DNA from: Bacteroidales bacterium
GTDB taxonomy: Bacteria > Bacteroidota > Bacteroidia > Bacteroidales > F082
Reading direction: 5' to 3'
Length of the DNA: 64,000 nt
Assembly (NCBI GenBank): GCA_017395365.1
Contig: JAFPUN010000003.1
Location: 124,001 to 188,000 of the forward strand
The translations under genes and the position numbers were made by a program. The notes under the pieces were generated by a model. It was given only the letters and a program-made list of their open reading frames with translations, did no database searches and was not told the DNA's origin. Shown here one piece after another: positions 45,593 to 54,126 of the stretch. Numbering within the stretch: position 1 is the first letter of the stretch; each line of letters opens with the position of its first letter.

Positions 45593-46489
45593 TCAATCAT
45601 ACCTCTTCATCATCTCCCCAATCTTCTCCTTCATCGCATCTCTTACCTCGGCGGGTTCAAGCACTTCAAGAAACTCGCCTTCGTGTAGCAAGGCTTGGTA
45701 GAAGTCGTTGGCTGGGCGCAACTTGTAAGTGAAGATGCTATACTCATCATATTGCTCCTCTTCTTGGCTGTGGTGGAGCGGCAGTGCGCGAATGTAGTTG
45801 GCTCGTGCAGCAGCTACTTTCACCTTGATGGTCGAAAGTTCCCCATTCATGCCCGTCGTGATGCCGTAAACATCCTTGAAATAGTCTTCCGCACTGAAAT
45901 CCTTAGGGAGCTTGAAGGTGCTTTTCTGCAGTTTGAGTGCACTGATCTGGTCCAACGAAAATGTGCGCATCCCGTTATCGTTTTTATTAGCTTTCTTATG
46001 GGTATGGCATATTACATACCATCGGCGCTCAAACAATTTGACACAATAAGGCTCCGCACTTTCATATAGTTCTGGCTTGTGATCCGGATTGTTATAGTAT
46101 TTGGTGTATTGGAATCTAATCCTTTGGTTTTTTTCCATGGCTTCAAGGATGACTTGAAGATTGTCCTTGTCGTTACTCGACGGGATGTGCTCCAACAAGA
46201 TGCGATCCTTCAACGCCTCTCGACCGTCAAGAAGATTCATCAATGAGATGGTGTTGAACAGCCATTTGTTCAGCGGGTTGTTGAAGATGAGTTCTTTGCT
46301 CGCATCCGAAAGGCTGAATTTGCCTCTGGTGTTGATAATCTCAATGTCATTATCTTTGAGAGCTTCTATCCAACGATAGATGGTGCGCCTATTCACCTTG
46401 AAATGACGGGTCAGCTCATCCATGTCGTAAGGTTGCTTGATCAGTCTCGCGAGGAACTTATGATAACGGTCGGAAGTTTGTCGTGGCAT
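45593..46489 (-). CDS. WYL-domain transcriptional regulator
   Basis: 298 residues starting MPRQTSDRYHKFLARLI. An N-terminal winged HTH (MDELTRHFKVNRRTIYRWIEALKDNDIEI, about residues 22-50) precedes a WYL domain (about 130-220) with FERRWYVICHTHK. A C-terminal WCX-like extension follows. WYL regulators such as BrxR/CapW repress phage-defence genes and sense nucleic-acid or nucleotide ligands. It is convergent with the HExxH gene, and its own promoter lies next to the palindromes at 46.7 kb. Confidence 0.88.
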   Translation of the reverse strand: MPRQTSDRYHKFLARLIKQPYDMDELTRHFKVNRRTIYRWIEALKDNDIEIINTRGKFSLSDASKELIFNNPLNKWLFNTISLMNLLDGREALKDRILLEHIPSSNDKDNLQVILEAMEKNQRIRFQYTKYYNNPDHKPELYESAEPYCVKLFERRWYVICHTHKKANKNDNGMRTFSLDQISALKLQKSTFKLPKDFSAEDYFKDVYGITTGMNGELSTIKVKVAAARANYIRALPLHHSQEEEQYDEYSIFTYKLRPANDFYQALLHEGEFLEVLEPAEVRDAMKEKIGEMMKRYD

Positions 46490-46514
46490 AGCACTTTGCG
46501 TTTTGGTGAGGATG

Positions 46515-46522
46515 CAAAAATA
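46515..46522 (-). promoter_or_regulatory. Promoter -7 box of the WYL regulator
   Basis: TATTTTTG on the minus strand, 25 bp upstream of the chosen start, fits TAnnTTTG and excludes the longer ORF start at 46540. Confidence 0.55.
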
Positions 46523-46672
46523 AGATTTTCTGTCTATCATAATGTCTTTTTGTTATGAAATCTTTTTAGTTGGAATATGGGACATAAGCGCTTCGTCGCC
46601 AGAGGCCTTAAACATATTGAAGCCGGGCAAGGGAGCACTCTATTGGGTTGTGCTGCAAAAATAAAAACGGAT

Positions 46673-46723
46673 TGTGACAAAATATGTCACAAATAAAGTT
46701 TTTTTGTGACACTATATGTCACA
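46673..46723. promoter_or_regulatory. Operator palindromes 2 and 3
   Basis: TGTGACA-AAATA-TGTCACA (46673-46691) and TGTGACA-CTATA-TGTCACA (46705-46723). Centres are 32 bp apart, close to three helical turns. They lie between the WYL gene and the 71-residue ORF, followed by TTGTTCTTTTGCGG, which resembles the leader of the 43.4-kb gene. The rest of 46541-46841 shows no gene. Confidence 0.7.
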
Positions 46724-46841
46724 TTTATGTTGTTCTTTTGCGGTCTGAAAAAATAGAAAAAATGGATGGAAAAAATTATATATTATTAAATAATATAGGT
46801 GGGACCACTATATATATCAACCAATAATAAAACAAAAGTCC

Positions 46842-47057
46842 ATGGAAGATTTCTTCATCATCTTACTCGTCATCATGTTCGTGGTTGCGTTCATCATCGC
46901 CCTTGTCGGCAGCATCCTCGAAGGCCTGTTTCAGCTGCTTTGCGGCTTGTTCCACCAGGTGTGCGGCCTCTTTGCCGGAGCGGGCATCTATGGCATCATC
47001 ACCGTTGTAGGCGTTGTCGTTTTCATCGGTGCCATCATACACATTATTAATAATTAA
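46842..47057 (+). CDS. Small membrane protein
   Basis: 71 residues, nearly all hydrophobic, with two likely membrane helices (about residues 4-27 and 49-68) joined by a cysteine-bearing LLCGLFHQVCGLFAG loop. Unknown family. It heads an apparent operon with 47114-47509 and 47605-48063 behind operators 2 and 3. Confidence 0.6.
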   Translation: MEDFFIILLVIMFVVAFIIALVGSILEGLFQLLCGLFHQVCGLFAGAGIYGIITVVGVVVFIGAIIHIINN

Positions 47058-47113
47058 CATTTCGTGTCGACAAATCACAAACAAATCCATTCATCAACAA
47101 AAACAACAACAAC

Positions 47114-47509
47114 ATGGAAACTAAAAGACTAAGCAAAACCGAGTTTGTAGAGGTGGCCAAGGCCATCGGTACCGCAACCTATCAAATTGTCAGCAATGGC
47201 AATGACTGGTTTGAACAGCTGAGCGACGGCAAGACGGTGTATCAACACAAGCTACTCACCATCAAAAGCGTGAAAAGCGACACTTTGTTCGGCGACCACC
47301 AAGAGCCTTCCCGCATTAAGGATGCAACGGGACGCACCTGCGCTTTCGTCCAAGAGAGCGGCTCGTTCGTCTACTACTGCCTGGTCCCCATCACAAAAAG
47401 GGAAAAGGCCATTGCAGAGCGGCTGGTGCGGTTGTATGCCCGATGCGTGGCATTGAAAAGAACAACCCCGTTGCCCCACCAACCGAATGAAATCGCACTG
47501 GCGGCCTAA
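47114..47509 (+). CDS. Hypothetical protein, paralogue of 43687-44091
   Basis: 131 residues, cytoplasmic by appearance. Aligns with the 43.7-kb protein from WFEQLSDGKTVYQHKL through the C-terminal helix IAERLVRLYARCVALK. The matching position behind the same type of operator supports a shared regulon. Function unknown. Confidence 0.6.
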   Translation: METKRLSKTEFVEVAKAIGTATYQIVSNGNDWFEQLSDGKTVYQHKLLTIKSVKSDTLFGDHQEPSRIKDATGRTCAFVQESGSFVYYCLVPITKREKAIAERLVRLYARCVALKRTTPLPHQPNEIALAA

Positions 47510-47518
47510 CTCTTCGCA

Positions 47519-47549
47519 CTGGTGGTCTGTCTCAATGACAGACCACCAG
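47519..47549. repeat. Perfect 13-bp hairpin
   Basis: CTGGTGGTCTGTC and GACAGACCACCAG flank TCAAT. It sits 10 bp after the 131-residue gene. No T-run follows, so it may be an RNA-processing or stabilising structure rather than a terminator. Confidence 0.6.
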
Positions 47550-47604
47550 AAGATCCAAAGCGGAAGCCGAAAAACCAACAAAATAGGTAATAAAAACAAA
47601 TCAT

Positions 47605-48063
47605 ATGAAAGACACAAACATAGTCAGAATCAAGGCATATATTGGAGGCTGCATTAACCGGCCTTATGTTTGCAATGAATTGCCAGTGTCGGGCGTACCA
47701 AGTGAATATTTTAGTGACAAAAGTGTTCGTTCGCTTGTCACGGATGAGCAATTCAACACTTTGGTTAAACTGCTTTGCCATTATGGTTACGCTACAAGCA
47801 CAATATGCCCCAATAGGATTGAAACACCATCGTTTTATCATCGGACTTGTCCATGGGATCATTCTGAGGACCATTGTTACATGGTTTTCGATATTGAAGT
47901 AGAAACACGGGTAACGGTTCACGAAACAGCAGAAGACAACGAATCGGAATACATCAAGGTGACAAAGAAGGATATGGTGCGGCTGCTGAAACAACTGAAA
48001 GACGAGGAAAACAAACACATCGAGGCGATTGAAAAGCAATTCTCGGATTACTTTGGAATCTAA
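47605..48063 (+). CDS. Hypothetical protein
   Basis: 152 residues, no signal peptide. The N-terminal half is rich in aromatic and Cys residues (GGCINRPYVCNELPVSGVPSEYFSD), and the end is a charged coiled coil (KKDMVRLLKQLKDEENKHIEAIEKQF). No family recognised. It may be the third gene of the operon starting at 46842. Confidence 0.5.
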   Translation: MKDTNIVRIKAYIGGCINRPYVCNELPVSGVPSEYFSDKSVRSLVTDEQFNTLVKLLCHYGYATSTICPNRIETPSFYHRTCPWDHSEDHCYMVFDIEVETRVTVHETAEDNESEYIKVTKKDMVRLLKQLKDEENKHIEAIEKQFSDYFGI

Positions 48064-48210
48064 TCCTGTATCTATCCACGAGGATATTGACAGCGTATCA
48101 CCTCGGCGCTTCCCCGCCATGTCGACCCTTCCTTTCCGCCCGGACCCTATCGGTCTTTGGCGAACCCAGTCGTGAGGCATTTCTGCCTATGCACTTTATT
48201 CATGCCTCTT

Positions 48211-48268
48211 GCCGTCATCGCGGTTCCGCCTCCGCGGAATGAGGCGATCCGCGATCTCCTAAACCGCA
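48211..48268 (+). repeat. Direct repeat copy B (right flank of the WYL block)
   Basis: Same orientation as copy A at 43171-43228, 51 of 58 identical. Followed directly by the ORF6N-type gene remnant. Confidence 0.8.
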
Positions 48269-48287
48269 AGAGGACTACACCTTCGGC

Positions 48288-48564
48288 ATGGCAACTGTCG
48301 CAAAATTTGCGATAGTTCAAAACGAGGGCAGCCGCACAGATATACACACGCAGCATTACCCAACAACTCGCCCTCGACCTGCAGCGCCACAACGCGCAAT
48401 ACCGTCCCATCGCCATCGATGCGTTCCAAAACACCCACGACCACTTCCTCTGCATCGACGACACAGTATATCATATCGGTGCCTCGCTGAAGGACTTGGG
48501 GAAGAAATGGTTTGCTTTTAGCAGGATGGAGATTGAGGCTGAGGCGCTTCTCAAAAAGATTTGA
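48288..48564 (+). pseudogene. Remnant of an ORF6N/RhuM-type protein C-terminus
   Basis: The frame ending at the TGA at 48562-48564 reads HDHFLCIDDTVYHIGASLKDLGKKWFAFSRM, which resembles the C-terminal signature of ORF6N-domain (KilA-N/Bro-related) proteins in Bacteroidetes. A short ATG-led frame upstream at 48288 is in a different phase, so the gene is truncated and frameshifted. No intact N-terminus is present between copy B and this fragment. Confidence 0.6.
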
Positions 48565-48581
48565 GAGGAACCGCCAAACAC

Positions 48582-48640
48582 ACTCAAATTGAGTACAGTA
48601 AAACCTTTTGCTTAATCTATTTTTGTACTCAAAATGAGTA
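48582..48640 (+). promoter_or_regulatory. Autoregulatory promoter of the XRE regulator
   Basis: Palindromes ACTCAA-A-TTGAGT (48582-48594) and TACTCA-AAA-TGAGTA (48626-48640) have centres 45 bp apart. Between them is TATTTTTG (48618-48625), a match to TAnnTTTG. The second palindrome overlaps the expected transcription start, the usual place for a repressor of its own gene. Confidence 0.7.
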
Positions 48641-48646
48641 TAAAAA

Positions 48647-48943
48647 ATGAAATCAGAAAACGTTGATTTCCAAGATCAAGTAATTCAATCGATTAAGAAG
48701 CTTCGCACGGAGAGAGGCATTAGTCAGGCGAAATTAAGCGAGATATTGGGCATCTCACGTGGGCAAATTGGAAATATCGAAAACCCAAAATATTCCCACA
48801 AATACACCCTGAAGCAGATTGATACCATCTGCAAACATTTGGATTATCCGATTGAAAAAATCTTTCTTCCAAACGTGAAGATTGCACCCGAGTGCTCTGA
48901 AGCGGTGAACGCGGTTATTAGTAGCATTATTAAATATGAGTAA
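48647..48943 (+). CDS. XRE-family HTH regulator (controller-like)
   Basis: 98 residues: HTH at about 18-72 (IKKLRTERGISQAKLSEILGISRGQIGNIENPKYSHKYTLKQIDTICKHLDYPIEKIF), C-terminal helix. Small XRE proteins at the head of restriction systems act as C-proteins timing methyltransferase and nuclease expression. Its promoter carries two palindromes, and it precedes the AIPR gene by 36 bp. Confidence 0.85.
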   Translation: MKSENVDFQDQVIQSIKKLRTERGISQAKLSEILGISRGQIGNIENPKYSHKYTLKQIDTICKHLDYPIEKIFLPNVKIAPECSEAVNAVISSIIKYE

Positions 48944-48979
48944 AAACACAAAAGTCTTATCATCATAAAAAAAGAAGCT

Positions 48980-51337
48980 ATGGCATCTACAGACGACCAA
49001 TTTGACGATTTCAAAACCCCAGGAGATTCTCCGTACGTCAACGAAACAATAGGAAAAGTTTTTGAGCAAGAGCTCACCGAAGTGGAGCAATTCAAGGACG
49101 AACTTGACGAACAGCTGATGATGGCTGACAGTCCTCAAGATGAGTTGACCGAAATGATTATCGGCTATATCCAAGGTGCTGGCGATGTAAACCAGGTAAA
49201 CATCTGTTCTTACAGAGCTAAGAATGGTGTCGGAATCGATGCATGGGGATTCAATGGTGATGAAGATTTGACAACCATCGATTTGTTCCTCACACTTTAT
49301 ATCGACCCAGAAGAAAGCCACAAAATTTCCGCCAATGACTTGGACCGTCATTTTAATTGGCTCAATCGATTCTATGATCAATCAAAAGCTGGCACCATTT
49401 TTTCAAAAATCGAAGAAGACCGTAGCGATCTGTATCAAGTCGCTCAACTTATAAAAGAGACTCCCGAGATTGACAGAATACGTCTTTTCCTACTGACCAA
49501 TGCCATAATGCCATCCAGTTATGACAAACCTAACACGGAATTGGAATCTGGTACCAGCTGTGAGTTTTATGTATGGGACGCAAAGCGGATAATGCAACAA
49601 GACCACATAATCTCGGGTAAAAAACCTATTGTTGTTGATTTTGAAGGTGACTACAACTGCACATTGCCATGCATAAAAATGCCTGATGTATCCGATAATG
49701 TTTCTTGCTATTTGTGCATAATCCCAGGAATGGTATTATCCCAGGTCTATCACAAATACCATCAACAAATACTGGAAATGAATGTACGCACATTCCTCCA
49801 GTTCAAAGGCACTTCAAACAAAGGCATACGTGACACCCTCATTGGGCATAAGGCTACACCCGCCGAACGACGCAAAGGCATTGAGGACTCAACCGCCGAA
49901 CCTGATATGTTTTTTGCCTACAACAATGGTATTTCTGCCACAGCTTCCGAAATAAAGCTGAATGAGGAAGGCAATGCCATTACCCGCATCAAATCGTGGC
50001 AAATCGTGAATGGTGGTCAGACAACTGCTGCCATCCACGCAGTCATGAGCATGAAAGATGTGGATTATTCAGAGCTGACAAAAGTGTATGTCGCCATGAA
50101 GATTTCTGTCATCAAAGACAAAGATAATCTTCCCCATATCGTTCCAAGAATATCAAGATTTGCCAACACACAGTCTGCGGTAAAGAAGTCAGATTTTAAT
50201 ATCAACGAACAATTCCTGGTAGAGTTGGAGCAACGTTCCCGCGAAGAATGGGTTATCAATTCCGCAGGCAAGCCTGTCTCCAAATGGTTCTTCGAGCGCA
50301 CTCGTGGTCAGTATCTCGACAAGGCCAAACGTGGGGGTGGCCCAAGAGCTGAAAAAGAGTTCTATGCTGAATATCCTAAGGATCAGATGTTCGACAAGAC
50401 GATGCTTTCAAAGTTCATGATGGCTTGGGACCAAAATCCCGCCAGCGTATGTAAGGGTGGCGAGAACAACTATGGCGTATTTTTCAACCGAATGAAGCAA
50501 CAGGCTATTCGTTTCGATGCCACTCGCTATCACCGTACAGTCGCAAAGGCTATCCTGTTCAAGGCCATTGACGCCTTCTACGGTAAGGATGGACTGGCAT
50601 TGCCTGGATATAAGTCGAACATGGTGGCTTACACAATGTCGATGCTTTCACTCCTATCCAACAAGGCCCTCAACCTTGATACCATTTGGAAAGAACAATG
50701 TGTCATCTCGCCATCTGTCTATAACGAAATGACTATCGATATTTACAGTGTTTATGCCAAGTTAATCACTGGTGCCGAGCATGTCACCTACAAGGTTAAG
50801 GAAAGCTACACTACAACTGATGGCAAACGTAGAAACCGCTTTGTACCCAAGAGTATTCCTGATGAAGACATCAATCTCATCAAGGGAACGATGCTCTATC
50901 AAGTGTTGCAATACGTAAAACTGATAGAACCTGTAGTATATAAGCACATCTTTGAAGTCAATGAAGGTGAGAATATCAACGAGTGGACTAAAAAGACCAC
51001 TTGTTGGGATTCTTTGAAAGTCAAAGCCTCCAATCTGGAAGCCAAATACATTATCCCACAGAATCTCTGTTCAGCCTCTGGTGACATGGACATTGAGGTA
51101 ACCGAAGGCCAGCAGAAGTTCATCGACGAAGCTTCAGAGATTGACCCTTCCATTTGGTTTAGTATCAACAAGTGGTCGAAAGATAATCCTGGCAAACTAA
51201 CGCCAAAGGAACAAGCTTTTGTTGGTCAAGTGGGATTCAATTTGAAACGCAACAGGCCATTGACCTACAAACAGGCCAAGTGGGCATTGGATATTTATGA
51301 CAAAGCCATGGAGTCTGGCTGGGAACATGATGAATGA
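48980..51337 (+). CDS. AIPR-family protein (abortive phage infection related)
   Basis: 785 residues. AIPR-domain hallmarks are in the middle: VRTFLQFKGTSNKGIRDTL near residue 270, FFAYNNGISATASEI near 312, and WQIVNGGQTTAAIHAV near 341, then a SRFANTQSAVKKSDFNINEQFLVELE block near 393. AIPR proteins are found in abortive-infection and restriction-modification islands, with unproven biochemistry. The end overlaps the helicase start in ATGATGAATGA, indicating translational coupling. Cytoplasmic. Confidence 0.88.
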   Translation: MASTDDQFDDFKTPGDSPYVNETIGKVFEQELTEVEQFKDELDEQLMMADSPQDELTEMIIGYIQGAGDVNQVNICSYRAKNGVGIDAWGFNGDEDLTTIDLFLTLYIDPEESHKISANDLDRHFNWLNRFYDQSKAGTIFSKIEEDRSDLYQVAQLIKETPEIDRIRLFLLTNAIMPSSYDKPNTELESGTSCEFYVWDAKRIMQQDHIISGKKPIVVDFEGDYNCTLPCIKMPDVSDNVSCYLCIIPGMVLSQVYHKYHQQILEMNVRTFLQFKGTSNKGIRDTLIGHKATPAERRKGIEDSTAEPDMFFAYNNGISATASEIKLNEEGNAITRIKSWQIVNGGQTTAAIHAVMSMKDVDYSELTKVYVAMKISVIKDKDNLPHIVPRISRFANTQSAVKKSDFNINEQFLVELEQRSREEWVINSAGKPVSKWFFERTRGQYLDKAKRGGGPRAEKEFYAEYPKDQMFDKTMLSKFMMAWDQNPASVCKGGENNYGVFFNRMKQQAIRFDATRYHRTVAKAILFKAIDAFYGKDGLALPGYKSNMVAYTMSMLSLLSNKALNLDTIWKEQCVISPSVYNEMTIDIYSVYAKLITGAEHVTYKVKESYTTTDGKRRNRFVPKSIPDEDINLIKGTMLYQVLQYVKLIEPVVYKHIFEVNEGENINEWTKKTTCWDSLKVKASNLEAKYIIPQNLCSASGDMDIEVTEGQQKFIDEASEIDPSIWFSINKWSKDNPGKLTPKEQAFVGQVGFNLKRNRPLTYKQAKWALDIYDKAMESGWEHDE

Positions 51338-53000
51338 AGACCTGATGCGCGAGTCATACCTGGACGAGGAAGTTGATGTGGTTCAACCCTTTGAAGGTCC
51401 AGCAATTCGCTTCTCACACATAGAGGCGAACAATGATGGTTTGCGCAAATATCAGGCCGATATGAAGAAGCAAATCTATGACCTTTGGGATAAGATAGAC
51501 AATGTGATGCTCCAGATGCCTACAGGTACGGGGAAGACCATCGTCTTTACATCCATTGTCCGCGACATCCTTAAGTGGTGCCAAAACTTCAGCAAAGAAT
51601 CGAAGATACTGATCGTTGCACATCGCAAGGAACTGATTGAACAAGCTAGCAACAAACTGGGAAAACTGCCACACGGCATCATACAAAGCGGCAAGCCACA
51701 GCAGCTGTCTTTACCTGTTCAAGTGGCTTCCATCCAAACTTTTATGAGTCGAAGAAACTATGAGACCATGCGCCGACAACGATTTGACTTCATCATCATA
51801 GATGAAGCACATCACTCATTGGCTCCTGGCTACCAAAAACTATGGGACATGTTCCCCAACAGTAAGAAATTGGGAGTAACAGCAACCCCATGGCGAATGT
51901 CTCATTCGGGATTCACTTCACTTTTCGGCGACATTGTTCTCTCTCGCAGTATCGAATGGTTCGTCAATAATGGCTATTTGTCGAACTACGACTATATCTC
52001 TATCAATCGTGATTCGGAGTTGCAGCATGAGATCAATTCCATTGAACGCTATGGAGCCGATGGTGACTACCTTGAGGCAGAACTGAGCAACCTGTTCGAC
52101 AAAGACAAGATTCGCGCCGAGCTATATAAGAGTTACAAACAATTTGCCAAAGGCAAAAAAGGCATTGTCTATGCCATCGATCGTAGACATGCCGCCAACA
52201 TCACAGAGTTGTATTCCGTAAATGGCGTTAAAGCCTGCATGATTGATGGCACAACGCCTGCCGATGAGCGTAAAGATTTGATAAACGCTTTTAAAGCTGG
52301 CAGTATTGAAGTGATTGTTAATGTGAACATCTTCTCCGAAGGCTTCGACTGTCCTGACATCGAGTTCGTTCAGTTGGCCCGTCCCACCAAGTCATTGGCA
52401 CTATACCTACAACAAATAGGTCGCGCGCTACGTGTTTCGGATAACAAGACAAGTTCCATTATTCTTGACAATGTAGGACTCTACAACCGCTTTGGCACTC
52501 CTATGGCCAATCGCCGTTGGCGTTATCATTTCATTGGACACGATGAAGGCGAGGGCTATAATGATGGTACAAGTATTACTCGTGACATTGTCTTTGAACC
52601 ACAAGAACGTGAGCCTGATTATAGCGAAGGCAACGAAAAAATGGTTGTTGTAGAACACACTTCTGGAGGCAAACAGATACGCACAGAGGATGCTAATGAT
52701 GCCGTCGCCTTAGGCGAATACAACATTTTCAGAAAAAACGGCCTTTATGGCGTGTGTGACCACAACAATCGCACAATAATACCACCCATTTATGAGGATA
52801 TGCATCCCTATTGCAACGGCTATATCCCGTTCAAATTGAATGGCAAATGGGGCATTATGCTTAAGAATGGCACCGTGAAAGTCAGACCAAAATACTTCTA
52901 CATCGGCCCCTTCATTGAAGGTGTAGCAGAAGTGCAAAACAGAGAAAACGACCCCGTTTATTACATTAACGATAGGCTAGAAAGAATAGATGAAAGATAA
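51327..53000 (+). CDS. DEAD/DEAH-box SF2 helicase with C-terminal WG-type repeats
   Basis: 557 residues. RecA-like domain 1 has Walker A MPTGTGKT (K70) and DEAH 159-162; domain 2 has SEGFDCPDIEFVQLARPTKSLALYLQQIGRALR (motifs V-VI). The last 90 residues (LYGVCDHNNRTIIPPIYEDM, GKWGIMLKNGTVKVRPKYFYIGPF) are WG beta repeats, unusual on a helicase. It overlaps the AIPR gene by 11 bp and the first methyltransferase by 11 bp. Start at 51327 or 51330. Confidence 0.88.
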   Translation: MMNEDLMRESYLDEEVDVVQPFEGPAIRFSHIEANNDGLRKYQADMKKQIYDLWDKIDNVMLQMPTGTGKTIVFTSIVRDILKWCQNFSKESKILIVAHRKELIEQASNKLGKLPHGIIQSGKPQQLSLPVQVASIQTFMSRRNYETMRRQRFDFIIIDEAHHSLAPGYQKLWDMFPNSKKLGVTATPWRMSHSGFTSLFGDIVLSRSIEWFVNNGYLSNYDYISINRDSELQHEINSIERYGADGDYLEAELSNLFDKDKIRAELYKSYKQFAKGKKGIVYAIDRRHAANITELYSVNGVKACMIDGTTPADERKDLINAFKAGSIEVIVNVNIFSEGFDCPDIEFVQLARPTKSLALYLQQIGRALRVSDNKTSSIILDNVGLYNRFGTPMANRRWRYHFIGHDEGEGYNDGTSITRDIVFEPQEREPDYSEGNEKMVVVEHTSGGKQIRTEDANDAVALGEYNIFRKNGLYGVCDHNNRTIIPPIYEDMHPYCNGYIPFKLNGKWGIMLKNGTVKVRPKYFYIGPFIEGVAEVQNRENDPVYYINDRLERIDER

Positions 53001-54126
53001 GAAGTTATATAAAATGGCAGACCTTTTTGCAGGTTGTGGTGGACTAAGCTTGGGCTTGGAACAAGCTGGTTTCGTCCCATGGTTTGTAAATGAGATTGTG
53101 CCGACTTTTTGTGAAACTTACAAGAAAAATCACGTCCTTTCAGATGATCACTACTATATAGGCGACATCAATGACCTTAACAAACATCTTGACAATTATC
53201 ATGATTACATAGATAATTTGTATTTGGTTTGTGGAGGTCCTCCTTGCCAGGGCTTCTCAATGGCTAACAGACAAAGATTGATTGACGATCCAAGAAACCA
53301 GCTTTACAAGGCATATCTTTATTTTCTCAGCGTGACAAGACCAAGGTTTTTTATTATGGAGAATGTTCGTGGAATGGCAAACAAAATCGAAGAGATCAAA
53401 GAAAACTTTAAGGAGTATTTAGGAGAGGAGTATGTTTTTGGTTATCGTCTTCTATATGCTCAAGATTTCGGAGTTCCACAAAACAGAGAACGTTTCATTT
53501 TCATTGGCAATCGCGAAGGCATTTCTATTGACGTTATTTTTGATGCTATTGAAAAACATAAAAGGAAGCCTTTTGTTTTACGTGATGCTCTTGTGGGGCT
53601 ACCGCCTCTAGAAGCGAAAAAAGAAAAGGGCAAAACAGATATTGAAAATGAAAAATCCGGTTTTACAGAGAGAGATTTCGTTTATACAGAGAACGCTTTT
53701 TATCGGTTCATCAACGGCAAACGAAAAATAACTAAATTGTACAATCACAAAAATCGGTACAATAACCCTCGTGATATTGAAATTTTTAGCAGATTACCTC
53801 AAGGAGCAAATTCTTTGCATGAATCAATAGCAGATATAATGCCTTACAAAAGGAGAAATGCTATTTTTAAAGATAAGTATTTTAGATTGGCTGATGATCA
53901 AATCTGCAAAACTATTACCTCACATATGAAGTTTGATTGCAATATGTATATCCACCCTTGGGAAGCAAGAGGTCTAAGTCCAAGAGAGGCAGCACGTATT
54001 CAAACGTTCCCAGACGATTATGTTCTTTATGGAGCACAAAACGCTTGGTATGCACAAGTTGGTAACGCTGTTCCAGTTAAGTTGGCTAAAGCAATTGGGG
54101 AAGGTATAATGCAGTTTATAAAATGA
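52990..54126 (+). CDS. DNA cytosine-5 methyltransferase 1
   Basis: 378 residues. Motif I FAGCGGLSLG (near 13), motif IV GGPPCQGFS with catalytic C86, motif VI ENV (E124), motif VIII QNRERF (near 164-169) and motif IX/X at the end (QVGNAVPVKLAKAIGEG). AT-rich relative to the core genome. Paired with the next gene with a 4-bp overlap. In LlaJI-type systems each of two such enzymes methylates one strand of an asymmetric site; that is an inference here. Confidence 0.95.
   Translation: MKDKKLYKMADLFAGCGGLSLGLEQAGFVPWFVNEIVPTFCETYKKNHVLSDDHYYIGDINDLNKHLDNYHDYIDNLYLVCGGPPCQGFSMANRQRLIDDPRNQLYKAYLYFLSVTRPRFFIMENVRGMANKIEEIKENFKEYLGEEYVFGYRLLYAQDFGVPQNRERFIFIGNREGISIDVIFDAIEKHKRKPFVLRDALVGLPPLEAKKEKGKTDIENEKSGFTERDFVYTENAFYRFINGKRKITKLYNHKNRYNNPRDIEIFSRLPQGANSLHESIADIMPYKRRNAIFKDKYFRLADDQICKTITSHMKFDCNMYIHPWEARGLSPREAARIQTFPDDYVLYGAQNAWYAQVGNAVPVKLAKAIGEGIMQFIK

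Noticed and set aside
45593-48063. CBASS controlled by a CapW-type WYL regulator
   Set aside because: No nucleotide cyclase or recognised effector lies beside the WYL gene; only unknown small proteins are present.
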